A DNA stretch of 64,000 bases from Solirubrobacter pauli (lineage in GTDB: Bacteria; Actinomycetota; Thermoleophilia; Solirubrobacterales; Solirubrobacteraceae): NCBI RefSeq assembly GCF_003633755.1, contig NZ_RBIL01000001.1, positions 1,907,426 through 1,971,425 on the forward strand, written 5' to 3'. The notes below the pieces were generated by a model. It saw nothing but the letters and a program-made list of their open reading frames with translations. It ran no database searches and was not told the origin of the DNA. The number at the start of each line of letters is the position of its first letter. The stretch's first letter is position 1. The translations under genes and the position numbers were made by a program. Below are positions 25,607 to 36,481 of this stretch, one piece after another.

Positions 25607-26362
25607 CTAGGCCGACAGTCGGCGCACGCGCTCGCCCGGGGCGATGGCCGCGCGCTGGACGAACTCGGCCAGCAACGCGGCCGCGGCCAGCTCGACCGCC
25701 AGCAGCGAGAGCAGCACGACGAGCTGCGTGCTCGCCGCCTCCTCCGGCTTCGCGCCGCCGAGGAGCAGGCCGACGAACGCGCCGGGGAGCGTGACCAGGC
25801 CGACGCTGCGGGTCTGGTCGATCGCCGGCGTGAGGGCGGTGTGGATCGCGCGGCGGATGCTCGGGCGGAGCGCTTCGCGGGCGCTGTCGCCGAGGCACAG
25901 GCGCGCTTCGATCTCCGCGTGCGCGGCGTCGAGCTCCTCGGTGAGCCGGCGGCCCGTGAGGCTGGTCGCGGCCATCGCGCCCCCGATCAGGATGCCTGCG
26001 GTCGGCACGGCGGCGCGCGGCGTGACGTCGAACGCCCCGACCCCGAGCAGGAACCCGGTCGCGAGGAGCGCCGGGATAGCGATCGCCGTGAACGCGCCCA
26101 CCCGCGCGTTCGGGAGCCGCTTGATCCGGCGGCCGGCCGTGAACGCGGCCGTCGTGAGCATCACCGCGACGAACGCGAAGGCGAGGGCGGGCACCTCGAA
26201 GATGACGACGATCACCGCGCCCACCACCGTCAGCTGGACCACGGCGCGGATGGCCGCGACGGCGAGCTCCTTCGAGAGGCCGAGCCCCAGCCGCCACGCG
26301 AGGACGACGGCGACCGCGGCGAGGAAGATCCCCGCGCCGCCTTGGACGAGGACGTCGCTCAC
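25607..26362 (-). CDS. FetB-type ABC transporter permease (UPF0014)
   Basis: 251 residues, about seven transmembrane segments. Family hallmarks: LSKELAVAAIRAVVQLTVVG, GILIGGAMAATSLTGRRLTE and VGLVTLPGAFVGLLLGGA. In E. coli FetAB exports iron and gives peroxide resistance; the same role is inferred here. GTG 26362 overlaps the ATPase stop (GTGA), so the two are coupled. Confidence 0.9.
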   Translation of the reverse strand: MSDVLVQGGAGIFLAAVAVVLAWRLGLGLSKELAVAAIRAVVQLTVVGAVIVVIFEVPALAFAFVAVMLTTAAFTAGRRIKRLPNARVGAFTAIAIPALLATGFLLGVGAFDVTPRAAVPTAGILIGGAMAATSLTGRRLTEELDAAHAEIEARLCLGDSAREALRPSIRRAIHTALTPAIDQTRSVGLVTLPGAFVGLLLGGAKPEEAASTQLVVLLSLLAVELAAAALLAEFVQRAAIAPGERVRRLSA

Positions 26363-26955
26363 AGCTCCACCTCGCGGTCGGCCCAGGAGCTGACGACGGC
26401 GCGGTCGTGCGACGTCAGGCACACCGCGAGGCCGTTGTGCGCGAGTCCGCGCACGTGGTGGCCGATCGCTTCGGCCAGCGGCGCGTCCAGGCCCGTCGTC
26501 GGCTCGTCGAGCAGCAGCACCTCCGGCGTACGCGTCAGCGCCCGGGCGATGGCCACGCGGGCCTGCTCACCACCCGACAGCCGCGACGCGTCGCGGTTCG
26601 CGAACTCCGCGTCGAGCCCGGCCGCGTCGAGCGCCGCGGCCAAGTCGGGGGACGCGTCCAGCCCGTACGCCAGGTTGTCCGCGACCGTCCCCGGCAGCAT
26701 CACCGGCCGCTGCGCGACGAGCCCGACGCGCCGGCGCAGCACGCGCGGATCGAGCGTCGCGACGTCCACCCCGTCCAGCGACACCATGCCCCCGTCGAGC
26801 GCGACGAGGCGGACGATCGCGCGCAGGAGCGTCGACTTGCCCGCCCCGCTCGGCGCGGTCAGGGCGACCACCTCGCCGGGCGCGACGGTCAGCCCGACGC
26901 CCCGGAGGACCTCGCCGACCCGCACCCCGTCGCATTCCAGCCCGCGTGACAGCAA
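26359..26955 (-). CDS. FetA-type ABC transporter ATPase
   Basis: 198 residues, the short ATPase typical of FetA. Walker A LTAPSGAGKSTLLRA, Q-loop VGLVAQRPVM, signature LSGGEQARVAIARAL, Walker B EVLLLDEPTTGLD, H-loop LTSHDR. It powers the FetB-like permease, with which it overlaps by 4 bases. The start is TTG 26955 with no clear ribosome site; a slightly different start is possible. Confidence 0.9.
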   Translation of the reverse strand: MLSRGLECDGVRVGEVLRGVGLTVAPGEVVALTAPSGAGKSTLLRAIVRLVALDGGMVSLDGVDVATLDPRVLRRRVGLVAQRPVMLPGTVADNLAYGLDASPDLAAALDAAGLDAEFANRDASRLSGGEQARVAIARALTRTPEVLLLDEPTTGLDAPLAEAIGHHVRGLAHNGLAVCLTSHDRAVVSSWADREVEL

Positions 26956-27013
26956 CCTGCCCGATCATCGCAACCGTTTCGGACACGCGATGGCGTGGGA
27001 CAACCGGTGGCAC

Positions 27014-28045
27014 ATGCCTCACCGGATCGTCGTCGCCCTCGTGGTTCTGCTGGTCGTCGGGTGCGGCGAGGCCAAGCCGGTCCGCCACGTCACCGCTCCG
27101 GCGAAGGACCCGGACCTCTTCCTCGACGACCCGCAGGGCCAGGTGGAGCGGATCGCGGCCGGCGGCCGGCTCGTCGCGTGGAGCGTGCGGACCCCGGCCG
27201 ACCGCGTCGCGATCAACCGTGACGAGGTCGGCGAGCTGCCGCCGCTGACGATGCCGAAGACCTCGCAGGTCATGGTCGCCGACGAGCGCGGCGGGGCACG
27301 GCTCACGGTCGAGCTCGGGCACCGCTGGGTGTCGCGGCTGCGGATGCTGCGCGGTCCCGGAGGTCCGGCCGAACCGCAGCTCGCGATCACGAGCTGCCCC
27401 GAGCGGGACGTGTCGAGCTGCCGCGACGAGCTCCTCACGCTCACCCCGGGCGCGCCGCTGAAGGTCACGCGGCGCACCCGTGGCGCGCAGGCGGCCGCGG
27501 CGGCGGCCGGCACCGTCGACCGCGGGCGGCGCGTCCGTCCCGTGGGCAAGACGCGCGGCCGCTGCGCCGTGCGGCTCCGCGTCGACCAGCCTGACGGCCG
27601 GTCCCGGACGCTCCCGCGACTGCCCGCCCGCGACCGCCGCTACGAGCGCTGCGGTGGCCTGGTCGGTTGGGCCATCGCCGGCGACCACGTCTACGCGACG
27701 GTCGACCGCGAGGATCCCGAGTACGACTTCACGGCCGACTTCGTGTACGCGATCGACTTCACGGCTCCCGCGACGGCACGCTGGCGCGAGATCGCCCGCC
27801 CGTACCGCTACACGCCCGGCTCCTATGCCCTCGCGCTCGGCCCGGCCATCACCGACGAGGGCCAGTACTGGCTGGACCTCGACACCGAGCGCGAGCGGCC
27901 GGAGAACGCGTGCGCCATCGCCGCCACCGACACGCGGGTGTACCGGCTCGACAACACCCGCTGCGCCACCTTCTACGGCGACGCGCCCGGCGGCGCCATC
28001 CGCATCAGCCGCGGCGAGGCCTCGTTCTTCCCCGCGCGGCCCTGA
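27014..28045 (+). CDS. Secreted lipoprotein, unknown
   Basis: 343 residues. The lipoprotein signal IVVALVVLLVVGCGEAKPV places it on the outer face of the membrane. The remainder reads as a beta-rich, perhaps propeller-like domain with paired Cys residues (TSCPERDVSSCRDE, YERCGG, ENACA, NTRCA). No family is recognised. ATG 27014 is chosen to begin the signal; ATG 26990 is a possible alternative. It ends 1 base before the convergent bcp gene. Confidence 0.72.
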   Translation: MPHRIVVALVVLLVVGCGEAKPVRHVTAPAKDPDLFLDDPQGQVERIAAGGRLVAWSVRTPADRVAINRDEVGELPPLTMPKTSQVMVADERGGARLTVELGHRWVSRLRMLRGPGGPAEPQLAITSCPERDVSSCRDELLTLTPGAPLKVTRRTRGAQAAAAAAGTVDRGRRVRPVGKTRGRCAVRLRVDQPDGRSRTLPRLPARDRRYERCGGLVGWAIAGDHVYATVDREDPEYDFTADFVYAIDFTAPATARWREIARPYRYTPGSYALALGPAITDEGQYWLDLDTERERPENACAIAATDTRVYRLDNTRCATFYGDAPGGAIRISRGEASFFPARP

Positions 28046-28046
28046 C

Positions 28047-28517
28047 TCAGGCGGCGGACAGCTCGCCGAGGGCCTTGAGCACCTCGTCGTCGTGCGTCTT
28101 CGGCGACACCTTCGGGATCACGTGCGCGATCACGCCGTCGCCGTCGATGATGAACGTGGCGCGGTTGGCGCCGAAGTAGGTCTTGCCGTACATCGACTTC
28201 TCGCCCCAGACGCCGTAGGCCTCGCACACCGCATGGTCCTCGTCGGCGAGCAGCGTGAAGTTCAGCGACTGCTTGTCGTGGAACTTCTTGACGGCCTTGA
28301 CCGGGTCGGGCGAGACGCCGAGCACGCGCACGCCGGCGGCCGTGTAGTCGGGCAGGTGGTCACGGATGCCGCAGGCCTGCGTGGTGCAGCCGGGCGTGTC
28401 CGCCTTGGGGTAGAAGTACAGGACGACGGTGGTCCCGCTCAGCGCGGACAGCGAGACGTCCTCGCCGTTCTCGTCGGGCAGCGTGAAGTCGGGCGCCTTG
28501 GTACCGGTCTCGAGCAT
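28047..28517 (-). CDS. bcp: Thiol peroxidase Bcp (PrxQ)
   Basis: 156 residues, thioredoxin-fold peroxiredoxin reducing H2O2 and organic peroxides in the cytoplasm. Peroxidatic and resolving Cys are five residues apart in TPGCTTQACGIRD, as in the PrxQ alpha2 type; YFYPKADTPG precedes. It is the last gene of a same-strand block with the histidine kinase, BI-1-like protein, response regulator, katG and furA, which fits oxidative defence. Confidence 0.94.
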   Translation of the reverse strand: MLETGTKAPDFTLPDENGEDVSLSALSGTTVVLYFYPKADTPGCTTQACGIRDHLPDYTAAGVRVLGVSPDPVKAVKKFHDKQSLNFTLLADEDHAVCEAYGVWGEKSMYGKTYFGANRATFIIDGDGVIAHVIPKVSPKTHDDEVLKALGELSAA

Positions 28518-28540
28518 GACGCCATCGTTGCACGCCGCCG

Positions 28541-29515
28541 TCAGCTCGTCGGCGCGTCCACCGGGAGCTCGATCGAGATCGTCGTCCCGTCCCCGGGCGG
28601 GCTGACGACCTTCAGCGTCCCGTGCGCGGCCGCGAGCCGGTCCTCGAGCCCGAGCAGACCCGAGCCGCCGGCGAACGCGCCGCCGACGCCGTCGTCGCGG
28701 ATCTCGACGCGGAGGACGCCGTCGGCGGGCGCGATGGTCACGTACGCCTCCTCGGCCTGGGCGTGCTTGGCGACGTTCGTGAGCGCCTCGGCGACGGCGA
28801 AGTAGGCGGTCGACTCGACCTCGGCGGGGAAGCGCTCGTCGGTGACGTCCTCGACGACCGGCATCGGCATGCGGGAGGTGAGCGTCTGGACCGCGGCCCG
28901 GAGGCCGCCGCGCGTGAGCACCGACGGCATGATCCCGTGGGCGAGCTCGCGCAGCTCGTCCGTGCCGGCCTGCGCGTTCTGCAGCGCTTCGGCGACGAGC
29001 GGGCGCGCCGCTTCCGGGTCGTCGCGATCGAGCTGGCGGACCGCGAGCTTGAGGTTGACGACGGTGTGCACGAGGCGCTGTTGCGCGCCGTCGTGGATGT
29101 CGCGCACGACGCGCTGGCGCTCGCGGTCGGCGGCGGCGAGCACGCGGGCGCGCGACTCGCGCACCTCGTCCAGGCGCACGCGCCGCTCCTCGGACTCGAC
29201 GGCGCGCCGGCGGGCGGTGTCGGCGATGACCGCGCCGACCACCGCGGTGAGCGTGACGGTGAAGATCGCCACGAGGTCACCGGCGCTCTTGCCGGAGATC
29301 AGGTCGCCGGTCGGGTCGGTGTGGAAGTAGTCGAGCGCGAACAGGCTCAGGGCGGCGGAGAAGAGGCCCATCCGCAGCCCGCGGGTCGTGGTGACCACGA
29401 GCACGCCCAGGACGTACAGGACGCCGCTCGACACGCCCGGGTCGATCTCGGAGATCGGATACAGGACGAGCGTGACGGCGGCGACGACGGCGACGGCGAG
29501 GAGCACGAGCGCCAT
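28541..29515 (-). CDS. NarL-type sensor histidine kinase
   Basis: 324 residues: about four membrane helices in the first ~100 (DUF4118-like sensor), a coiled linker, a HisKA_3 dimerisation domain with phospho-accepting His in RVVRDIHDGAQQRLVHTVV, and a HATPase (N-box EALTNVAKHAQAEEA, G-box IRDDGVGGAF). The matching response regulator is at 30261-30920, separated by the BI-1-like gene. The signal is unknown. Confidence 0.92.
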   Translation of the reverse strand: MALVLLAVAVVAAVTLVLYPISEIDPGVSSGVLYVLGVLVVTTTRGLRMGLFSAALSLFALDYFHTDPTGDLISGKSAGDLVAIFTVTLTAVVGAVIADTARRRAVESEERRVRLDEVRESRARVLAAADRERQRVVRDIHDGAQQRLVHTVVNLKLAVRQLDRDDPEAARPLVAEALQNAQAGTDELRELAHGIMPSVLTRGGLRAAVQTLTSRMPMPVVEDVTDERFPAEVESTAYFAVAEALTNVAKHAQAEEAYVTIAPADGVLRVEIRDDGVGGAFAGGSGLLGLEDRLAAAHGTLKVVSPPGDGTTISIELPVDAPTS

Positions 29516-29530
29516 TTTGGCGCTCCGGGC

Positions 29531-30172
29531 TCAGCGACGGCCGAACAGGTTCAAGAACGAGATGAAGAGGTTCAGGATCGAGACGAAGATCCCCGTGGCG
29601 AGCCAGATCGCGTCGTCGTCGGTCGCGCGGTTGCGGACGAAGTTGAAGTCGATCACCAGCAGCGCGGCGGAGACGACGATCACGGCCAGGCTGAAGAGCG
29701 GGTTGCCGGCGGCGCCGAAGAGCAGGAGCAGCAGGCCGATCACGAACAGGCCGAGCATCGCGAAGCTCAGCGGGCGCAGCCAGCGGCTCAGGTCGGCGCT
29801 CGTGGCGAGGCCCCACGCGCCCATCGCGAGCGTGGTCAGCGCGGTGGCGCCGGCCGCCTGCACGACCACGTCCGGCTCGGCGTTCGCGTAGACCTGCAGC
29901 ACCGGGCCCAGGCTGAGGCCGAGGATCAGCGCGAGCGCGAACAGCCACGTGAGGCCGGCTCCGCCGCGTCGCAGGCCGGCCGCGAACGACTGGGCGAACA
30001 GCATCCCGATCGCGACGAAGCCGAGGACCTGGGCCGTCCCGAGCGCGAGGTCGCGCCCGAGGTAGGCACCGGCCACGGTGAACGCGATGGCGACGCCGAC
30101 GAGGGACATGACGCGTCCGAAGACGCTGCTGGAGGCGCGGGCGAGAGGCGCTGAGGGGGCGTACGTGCTCAT
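29531..30172 (-). CDS. Bax inhibitor-1/YccA-family membrane protein
   Basis: 213 residues with seven transmembrane helices. The C-terminal segment (VIDFNFVRNRATDDDAIWLA, then SILNLFISFLNLFGRR) is the family hallmark, containing the Asp pair linked to pH-sensitive calcium leak in BsYetJ. Its role here is inferred only. ATG 30172 was chosen over an upstream start that reads as shadow. It lies between kinase and regulator genes of a two-component system. Confidence 0.9.
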   Translation of the reverse strand: MSTYAPSAPLARASSSVFGRVMSLVGVAIAFTVAGAYLGRDLALGTAQVLGFVAIGMLFAQSFAAGLRRGGAGLTWLFALALILGLSLGPVLQVYANAEPDVVVQAAGATALTTLAMGAWGLATSADLSRWLRPLSFAMLGLFVIGLLLLLFGAAGNPLFSLAVIVVSAALLVIDFNFVRNRATDDDAIWLATGIFVSILNLFISFLNLFGRR

Positions 30173-30229
30173 GGTCAGCACTCTCCCGCCGACCGCCCCG
30201 CGCGGCCATAAGGGCGCGCCTGACAACCG

Positions 30230-30247
30230 TGTCCGGCTGCCCGGACA
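30230..30247 (-). promoter_or_regulatory. Perfect 7-bp stem between regulator and BI-1-like gene
   Basis: TGTCCGG (30230-30236), loop CTGC, CCGGACA (30241-30247). It lies in the 88-base gap after the response regulator stop and before the BI-1-like start. There is no T-run, so it may be a weak terminator or an inverted-repeat binding site. On the minus strand GGTTGTC occurs twice across it. Confidence 0.3.
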
Positions 30248-30260
30248 ACCGCCGGTACGG

Positions 30261-30920
30261 TCAGCGCGCCGTGCGCAGGTACTCGAGCACCGCGAGCACG
30301 CGGCGATGGTCCGTCGGCAGCGAGTCCGACAGCTCGAGCTTGCGGAAGATCCGGCTGACGTGCTTCTCGACCGCGTTCTCGGTCACGACCAGCTGCTCCG
30401 CGATGCCCAGGTTCGAACGGCCCTCGGCCATCGCGCCGAGCACGTCGAGCTCGCGCGGCGTGAGCTCGTGGATCGGCCCCTTCTTCCGGCTGCGGCCCAG
30501 CATCAGCCGCACCACCTCGGGGTCCAGCGCCGTGCCGCCCGCGGCCACGCGCCGCACGGCGTCCACGAACGCGTCGACGTCACCGACGCGCTCCTTGAGC
30601 AGGTAGCCGACCCCCTGCGGGTCGTCCCCGAGCAGGTCGTTGGCGTAGGACTCCTCCAGGTGCCCCGACAGCACGAGCACGCCGAGCCCGGGCAGCTCCG
30701 CCCGCAGCGCGGTCGCGGCCCGCAGCCCGTCGTCCGTGCGGTCGGGCGGCATCTGCACGTCCACAATCGCGACGTCGGGCTTGTGCGCCCGTACCTTGCG
30801 CGAGAAGTCCTCGGCGTCGCCGGCGCGCGCGACGATGTCGAAGCCCGCGTCCTCCAGCAGCCGCGCGATCCCCTCGCGCATCAGCACGTCGTCCTCGCCC
30901 ATGACGATCCGCAGCGTCAT
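30261..30920 (-). CDS. NarL/FixJ-type response regulator
   Basis: 219 residues. Receiver domain: IVMGEDDVLMREGIARLLED acidic pair, phospho-acceptor Asp in VAIVDVQMPPDRTDDG, Lys in GYLLKERVGDV. LuxR HTH at about 150-205 (LTPRELDVLGAMAEGRSNLG, then TENAVEKHVSRIF). ATG 30920 is chosen because TATGTT (30933-30928) sits 7 bases upstream; the earlier in-frame ATG at 30932 overlaps that hexamer. Its partner kinase lies two genes downstream. Confidence 0.92.
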   Translation of the reverse strand: MTLRIVMGEDDVLMREGIARLLEDAGFDIVARAGDAEDFSRKVRAHKPDVAIVDVQMPPDRTDDGLRAATALRAELPGLGVLVLSGHLEESYANDLLGDDPQGVGYLLKERVGDVDAFVDAVRRVAAGGTALDPEVVRLMLGRSRKKGPIHELTPRELDVLGAMAEGRSNLGIAEQLVVTENAVEKHVSRIFRKLELSDSLPTDHRRVLAVLEYLRTAR

Positions 30921-30944
30921 GGGCGAGAACATATCGACGGCGGC

Positions 30945-33164
<2,220 letters not shown>

Positions 33165-33596
33165 CTACGAATTGCGAGCGGTTGAACAGGTGGGGCACTG
33201 GCCCCAGAAGACGACCTCGGCCTCGTCGATGACGAAGCCGTGGTCGTCGGAAGCGGTCAAGCAGGGCGCTTCGCCGACCGCGCAGTCGACGTCGGCGATG
33301 GCCCCACAGGATCGGCACACGACGTGGTGATGGTTGTCACCGACCCGTGACTCGTAGCGCGCGACCGAGCCCTGCGGCTGGATCCGGCGCACGAGCCGCG
33401 CGCCGTGCAGCGCGTCGAGCACGTCATAGACGGCCTGCGTCGACACGTTCCCGAGCTCGACGCGCACCTGATCGATGATCGAGTGCGTGTCGGCGTGAGG
33501 ACGGCCGTAGACCGTGGCCAGCACTGCGACTCGAGGCCGCGTGATGCGCAGACCAGCATCGCGCAGCAGGCGCTCGAGCTCCGAAGTCGTCGGCAC
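33165..33596 (-). CDS. furA: FurA-type redox/metal repressor
   Basis: 143 residues, Fur family. Winged HTH at about 15-80 (LRITRPRVAVLATVYGRPHA, QAVYDVLDALHGARLVRRI), metal/dimer domain with HHHVVCRSCGAIADVDC and the second CxxC in WGQCPTCSTA. In mycobacteria FurA represses furA-katG and is relieved by peroxide; the same is inferred from the position. GTG 33596 is 7 bases after TACGGT (33609-33604), so furA is probably leaderless, with a palindrome just upstream. Confidence 0.94.
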   Translation of the reverse strand: MPTTSELERLLRDAGLRITRPRVAVLATVYGRPHADTHSIIDQVRVELGNVSTQAVYDVLDALHGARLVRRIQPQGSVARYESRVGDNHHHVVCRSCGAIADVDCAVGEAPCLTASDDHGFVIDEAEVVFWGQCPTCSTARNS

Positions 33597-33612
33597 GGCC
33601 GGAACCGTAGCG

Positions 33613-33637
33613 CTTTTCTGGATGGATTCCAGAAAAG
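33613..33637. promoter_or_regulatory. Probable FurA operator
   Basis: CTTTTCTGGA (33613-33622) and TCCAGAAAAG (33628-33637) are perfect complements around a 5-base spacer. It is AT-rich in a GC-rich region and lies just upstream of the furA -10, covering the spacer and -35 zone, the right place for autorepression of furA-katG. Confidence 0.65.
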
Positions 33638-33651
33638 GCCGGAGATTCCAG

Positions 33652-34272
33652 CTATGCGGCGATGCGGCGGCGCTTGAGCGCCCAGGTGATCAGGGCCAGC
33701 ACGAGGACGGCGCAGACCCCGACGACGATCGTGGCGACCGGTCCCACGTAGTCCGCGACGCGCTCGTAGTTGCTCCCGAGCGCCCAGCCCGCACCGATCA
33801 GCGCGCTGTTCCACAGCGCGGAGCCCGCCGCGGTGAGCAGCGTGAACCGCCAGACCGGCATCTCCGACAGCCCGGCGGGGATCGAGATGAGGCTGCGCAC
33901 GCCGGGCACGAGCCGGCCGAAGAACACGAACCAGCCGCCGCGCCTGTCGAACCAGGCGTCGGCCTTGTCGAGGTCGTCCTCGCGCACCCGGGCGAACTTG
34001 CCGAGCTTGAGGACCACGGCCCGTCCGCCGTACCGCGCGATCGCGTACAGGATCAGGGCGCCCACGACCGAGCCGACCGTCGCGGCGAGCACGGCGAAGA
34101 TGAAGCTCAACGTGCCCTCGCCGACGTAGTAGCCGGCGACGGGGAGGATGATCTCCGAGGGGATCGGCGGGAACAGGTTCTCCGCCAGGATGAGGCCGGC
34201 CAGCGCGGGATACCCGCCACTGGAGACCGCGTTACGCGCCCAGTCCCCAGGCGCAGCAAAAACCGTCAGCAT
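33652..34272 (-). CDS. DedA-family (SNARE-associated) membrane protein
   Basis: 206 residues, about five membrane segments. DedA signature ENLFPPIPSEIILPVAGY near residue 30 and FFGRLVPGVRSLISIPAG near residue 115. Members move polyprenyl or phospholipids across the membrane or support proton gradient and envelope integrity. ATG 34272 follows AGGGTA (TACCCT on the minus strand, 34288-34283) by 10 bases with no ribosome site. Confidence 0.92.
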   Translation of the reverse strand: MLTVFAAPGDWARNAVSSGGYPALAGLILAENLFPPIPSEIILPVAGYYVGEGTLSFIFAVLAATVGSVVGALILYAIARYGGRAVVLKLGKFARVREDDLDKADAWFDRRGGWFVFFGRLVPGVRSLISIPAGLSEMPVWRFTLLTAAGSALWNSALIGAGWALGSNYERVADYVGPVATIVVGVCAVLVLALITWALKRRRIAA

Positions 34273-34328
34273 TCGCCGATTCAGGGTACCCGGCGCGCGC
34301 GGCCTCATGCCTCGGCTACCTTGGGCGC

Positions 34329-35624
34329 GTGCTGAGGAAGCTGGTGGTGGCGCTGCTGCTCTACGCCGCCCTGTGTGGGTCGGCGTCGGCCGACGTGTTC
34401 GACGACAACCCCGCGGCCGTGTCGCTCGGCGCGGGCAACGTGCAGCTGTTCGCGCGCTCGGCCGACGGCCAGATCCTGCACCGGCAGCTGTCCGCCGGCG
34501 CCTGGAGCAGCTGGGCGGCCGTGCCCGGCCTGCAGGCCGAGTCCGGGCCCGCCGCGGCCGTCTTCGGCACCACGATCTACCTGTTCGCGCGCGGCGCCGA
34601 CGGCGCCGTGTGGCAGAACATCCTCCCGCTCGGCGGCGCGTGGTCGGGCTGGGAGTCGCTCGGCGGTCAGGCCACCTCGGCGCCCGGCGCCAGCACGCGC
34701 GTCGGCAACGGCACCGTCGACCTGTTCGTCCGCGGCACGGACAACGGCCTCTACCACCGCGCCCTCGTCCCCGGCCAGGGCTGGACGCCGTGGGAGGCGC
34801 TCGGCGGCAACCTCACGTCCGCGCCGACGGCGCTGGGATACAGCACGTCCGGCTCGATCGACGTCTTCGTCCGCGACACCGCCGGCGGCACCGCGTCGAT
34901 GTACTACGTCAACGGCGCCTGGAACGGCTGGTACGGGTACGGCGGCTCGATCAGGGGCGCCGTCGCCCTCGCCTCCCCCGCGACCGACGTGCTGCAGGCG
35001 TACGCGCGCGGCTCCGACGACGGGCTGTGGCTGCATCGGCACGCCCCGTCGAACACGGACTGGACGCGGATCGACACCACGGCGCTCAGCTCGTCCCCGG
35101 CCGGCGTCTCCGACACGACCGGCAGCGTCTGGCTGTTCGCCCGCATCGGCGACGAGCTGTTCACGCGCAACGTCAGCGCCGCCCACACGGCCACGCCGAG
35201 CTACGGCGGCTGGGTCTCCACCGGGCGGGTCGCGCTGCCCGCCGCCCCGACGCCGCCCGCGCCGCTGCCGCCGCCGGTCACGCTCACGCCCTCGCTCTCC
35301 TACACGTTCAAGGCCGCCAGGCGCAGCACGCGCCTGCGGACGCTGACGGTCAAGAACATCCCGGCCGGCGCGACCGTGAAGGTCACGTGCTCGCCGGGGT
35401 GCTCGACCAAGCGCTGGACGACGACGCCGAAGCGGTCCACGCTCTCGCTCAAGAAGTTCACCCGCAAGGCGCTGCGGGTCAACGCGAAGCTCACCGTCAC
35501 GGTCTGGAAGCCGGGCGCGATCGCGAGCGTGAAGACGTTGAAGATCCGCCGCTCGCGCTCGCCGCAGCTGATCTCGCGCTGCCTGCCGCCGGGCGCCAAG
35601 GCGCCGCAGCGCTGCGCTACTTGA
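34329..35624 (+). CDS. Secreted PLL/DUF346-type beta-propeller lectin-like protein
   Basis: 431 residues. Signal peptide MLRKLVVALLLYAALCGSAS, then about five to six repeats of ~45 residues in the style LFARGADGAVWQN ... WSGWESLGG, the WxxWxxLGG pattern of PLL-type fucose-binding propellers. Residues from ~300 form a Pro-rich linker and a Lys/Arg-rich beta domain with two Cys (VTCSPGCSTKRW) that may bind the envelope. No catalytic motif. GTG 34329 is 6 bases after TACCTT (34317-34322). Confidence 0.78.
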   Translation: MLRKLVVALLLYAALCGSASADVFDDNPAAVSLGAGNVQLFARSADGQILHRQLSAGAWSSWAAVPGLQAESGPAAAVFGTTIYLFARGADGAVWQNILPLGGAWSGWESLGGQATSAPGASTRVGNGTVDLFVRGTDNGLYHRALVPGQGWTPWEALGGNLTSAPTALGYSTSGSIDVFVRDTAGGTASMYYVNGAWNGWYGYGGSIRGAVALASPATDVLQAYARGSDDGLWLHRHAPSNTDWTRIDTTALSSSPAGVSDTTGSVWLFARIGDELFTRNVSAAHTATPSYGGWVSTGRVALPAAPTPPAPLPPPVTLTPSLSYTFKAARRSTRLRTLTVKNIPAGATVKVTCSPGCSTKRWTTTPKRSTLSLKKFTRKALRVNAKLTVTVWKPGAIASVKTLKIRRSRSPQLISRCLPPGAKAPQRCAT

Positions 35625-36474
35625 GCAGCCGGGAGAGCCGTCGGTCCTTGAGGATCCGGCCCTCGGTCTGGCAGTGCGGGCAGTACGTCATCACGTAGTC
35701 CTCGTAGAAGACGGCTTCCAGCACGGTCTCGCAGCGCGGGCACGGCTCGCCCTGGTGGGCGTGGACCCGCGTCGGCTTCGGGAACTTCTCGGGCAGCGGG
35801 AGGGCCACCTTCTCCTCATAGACGTCGAGGACGCGGCCCAGCTCGCCGACCATCGCCTCGCGCAGCGCCTTCGCCTCGCGCTCGGACAGGTCGTCGCCAC
35901 GCTTGAACGGTGAGAGCTTCGCGGCGTGCAGGATCTCGTCGACCCACGTGCGACCGATGCCGGCGATCACCTGCTGGTCGCGCAGCACCGAGTGCAGCGG
36001 GCGCGGCGTCGTGAGCAGCTCGCCGAGGTCCGGCGGATCGGGCCAGGCCTCCGGGCCGAGCGACTTGAGCGCCGGCTCGGCCTCCAGCCCGTCCAGCGTG
36101 AGCACCTTCATCCACGCCGCCTGCTTGGTGCCGAACTCGCGCAGCCGCAGCTCGCGGTCGTCCGGGAGCCGGATCAGCACGCGTGACGTCTTGTCGCGCA
36201 TCGAGCCGCGCTTGTCGTAGAGCATCAGCCGCCCGGCGCTCATCAGGTGCACGAGCAGCGTGAGCGGGCCGTGCGACTCCGTGGTCGCCTCCAGCAGCAG
36301 GAGCTTGCCGCGCCGGCGCACGTCGGCGAACGTCGCGCCGTCCAGCGCGCTGAGCGGCGGATCGAACGTCTTGAGGACGTTCAGTCCCGGCGTGAGGATC
36401 GACTCGATCGTCTTCCCCGGGAGCACCTCGGCCAGGCGGCGGGCGGTGATCTCCATCTCCGGCAGCTCGGGCAC
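35617..36474 (-). CDS. Fpg/Nei-family DNA glycosylase
   Basis: 285 residues, removes oxidised bases and nicks the abasic site. GTG 36474 gives VPELPEMEITARRL: after removal of the initiator, Pro-Glu becomes the catalytic N-terminus required by the family, which fixes the start. The conserved Lys lies in RRRGKLLLLE, and the C-terminal zinc finger is CPRC...CPHC. Closer to Fpg than Nei by feel, but substrate range is not decided by sequence alone. TAGTGT (36487-36482) is 7 bases upstream and shared with the divergent M20 gene. Confidence 0.9.
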   Translation of the reverse strand: MPELPEMEITARRLAEVLPGKTIESILTPGLNVLKTFDPPLSALDGATFADVRRRGKLLLLEATTESHGPLTLLVHLMSAGRLMLYDKRGSMRDKTSRVLIRLPDDRELRLREFGTKQAAWMKVLTLDGLEAEPALKSLGPEAWPDPPDLGELLTTPRPLHSVLRDQQVIAGIGRTWVDEILHAAKLSPFKRGDDLSEREAKALREAMVGELGRVLDVYEEKVALPLPEKFPKPTRVHAHQGEPCPRCETVLEAVFYEDYVMTYCPHCQTEGRILKDRRLSRLLK

Positions 36475-36481
36475 GAAGTGC

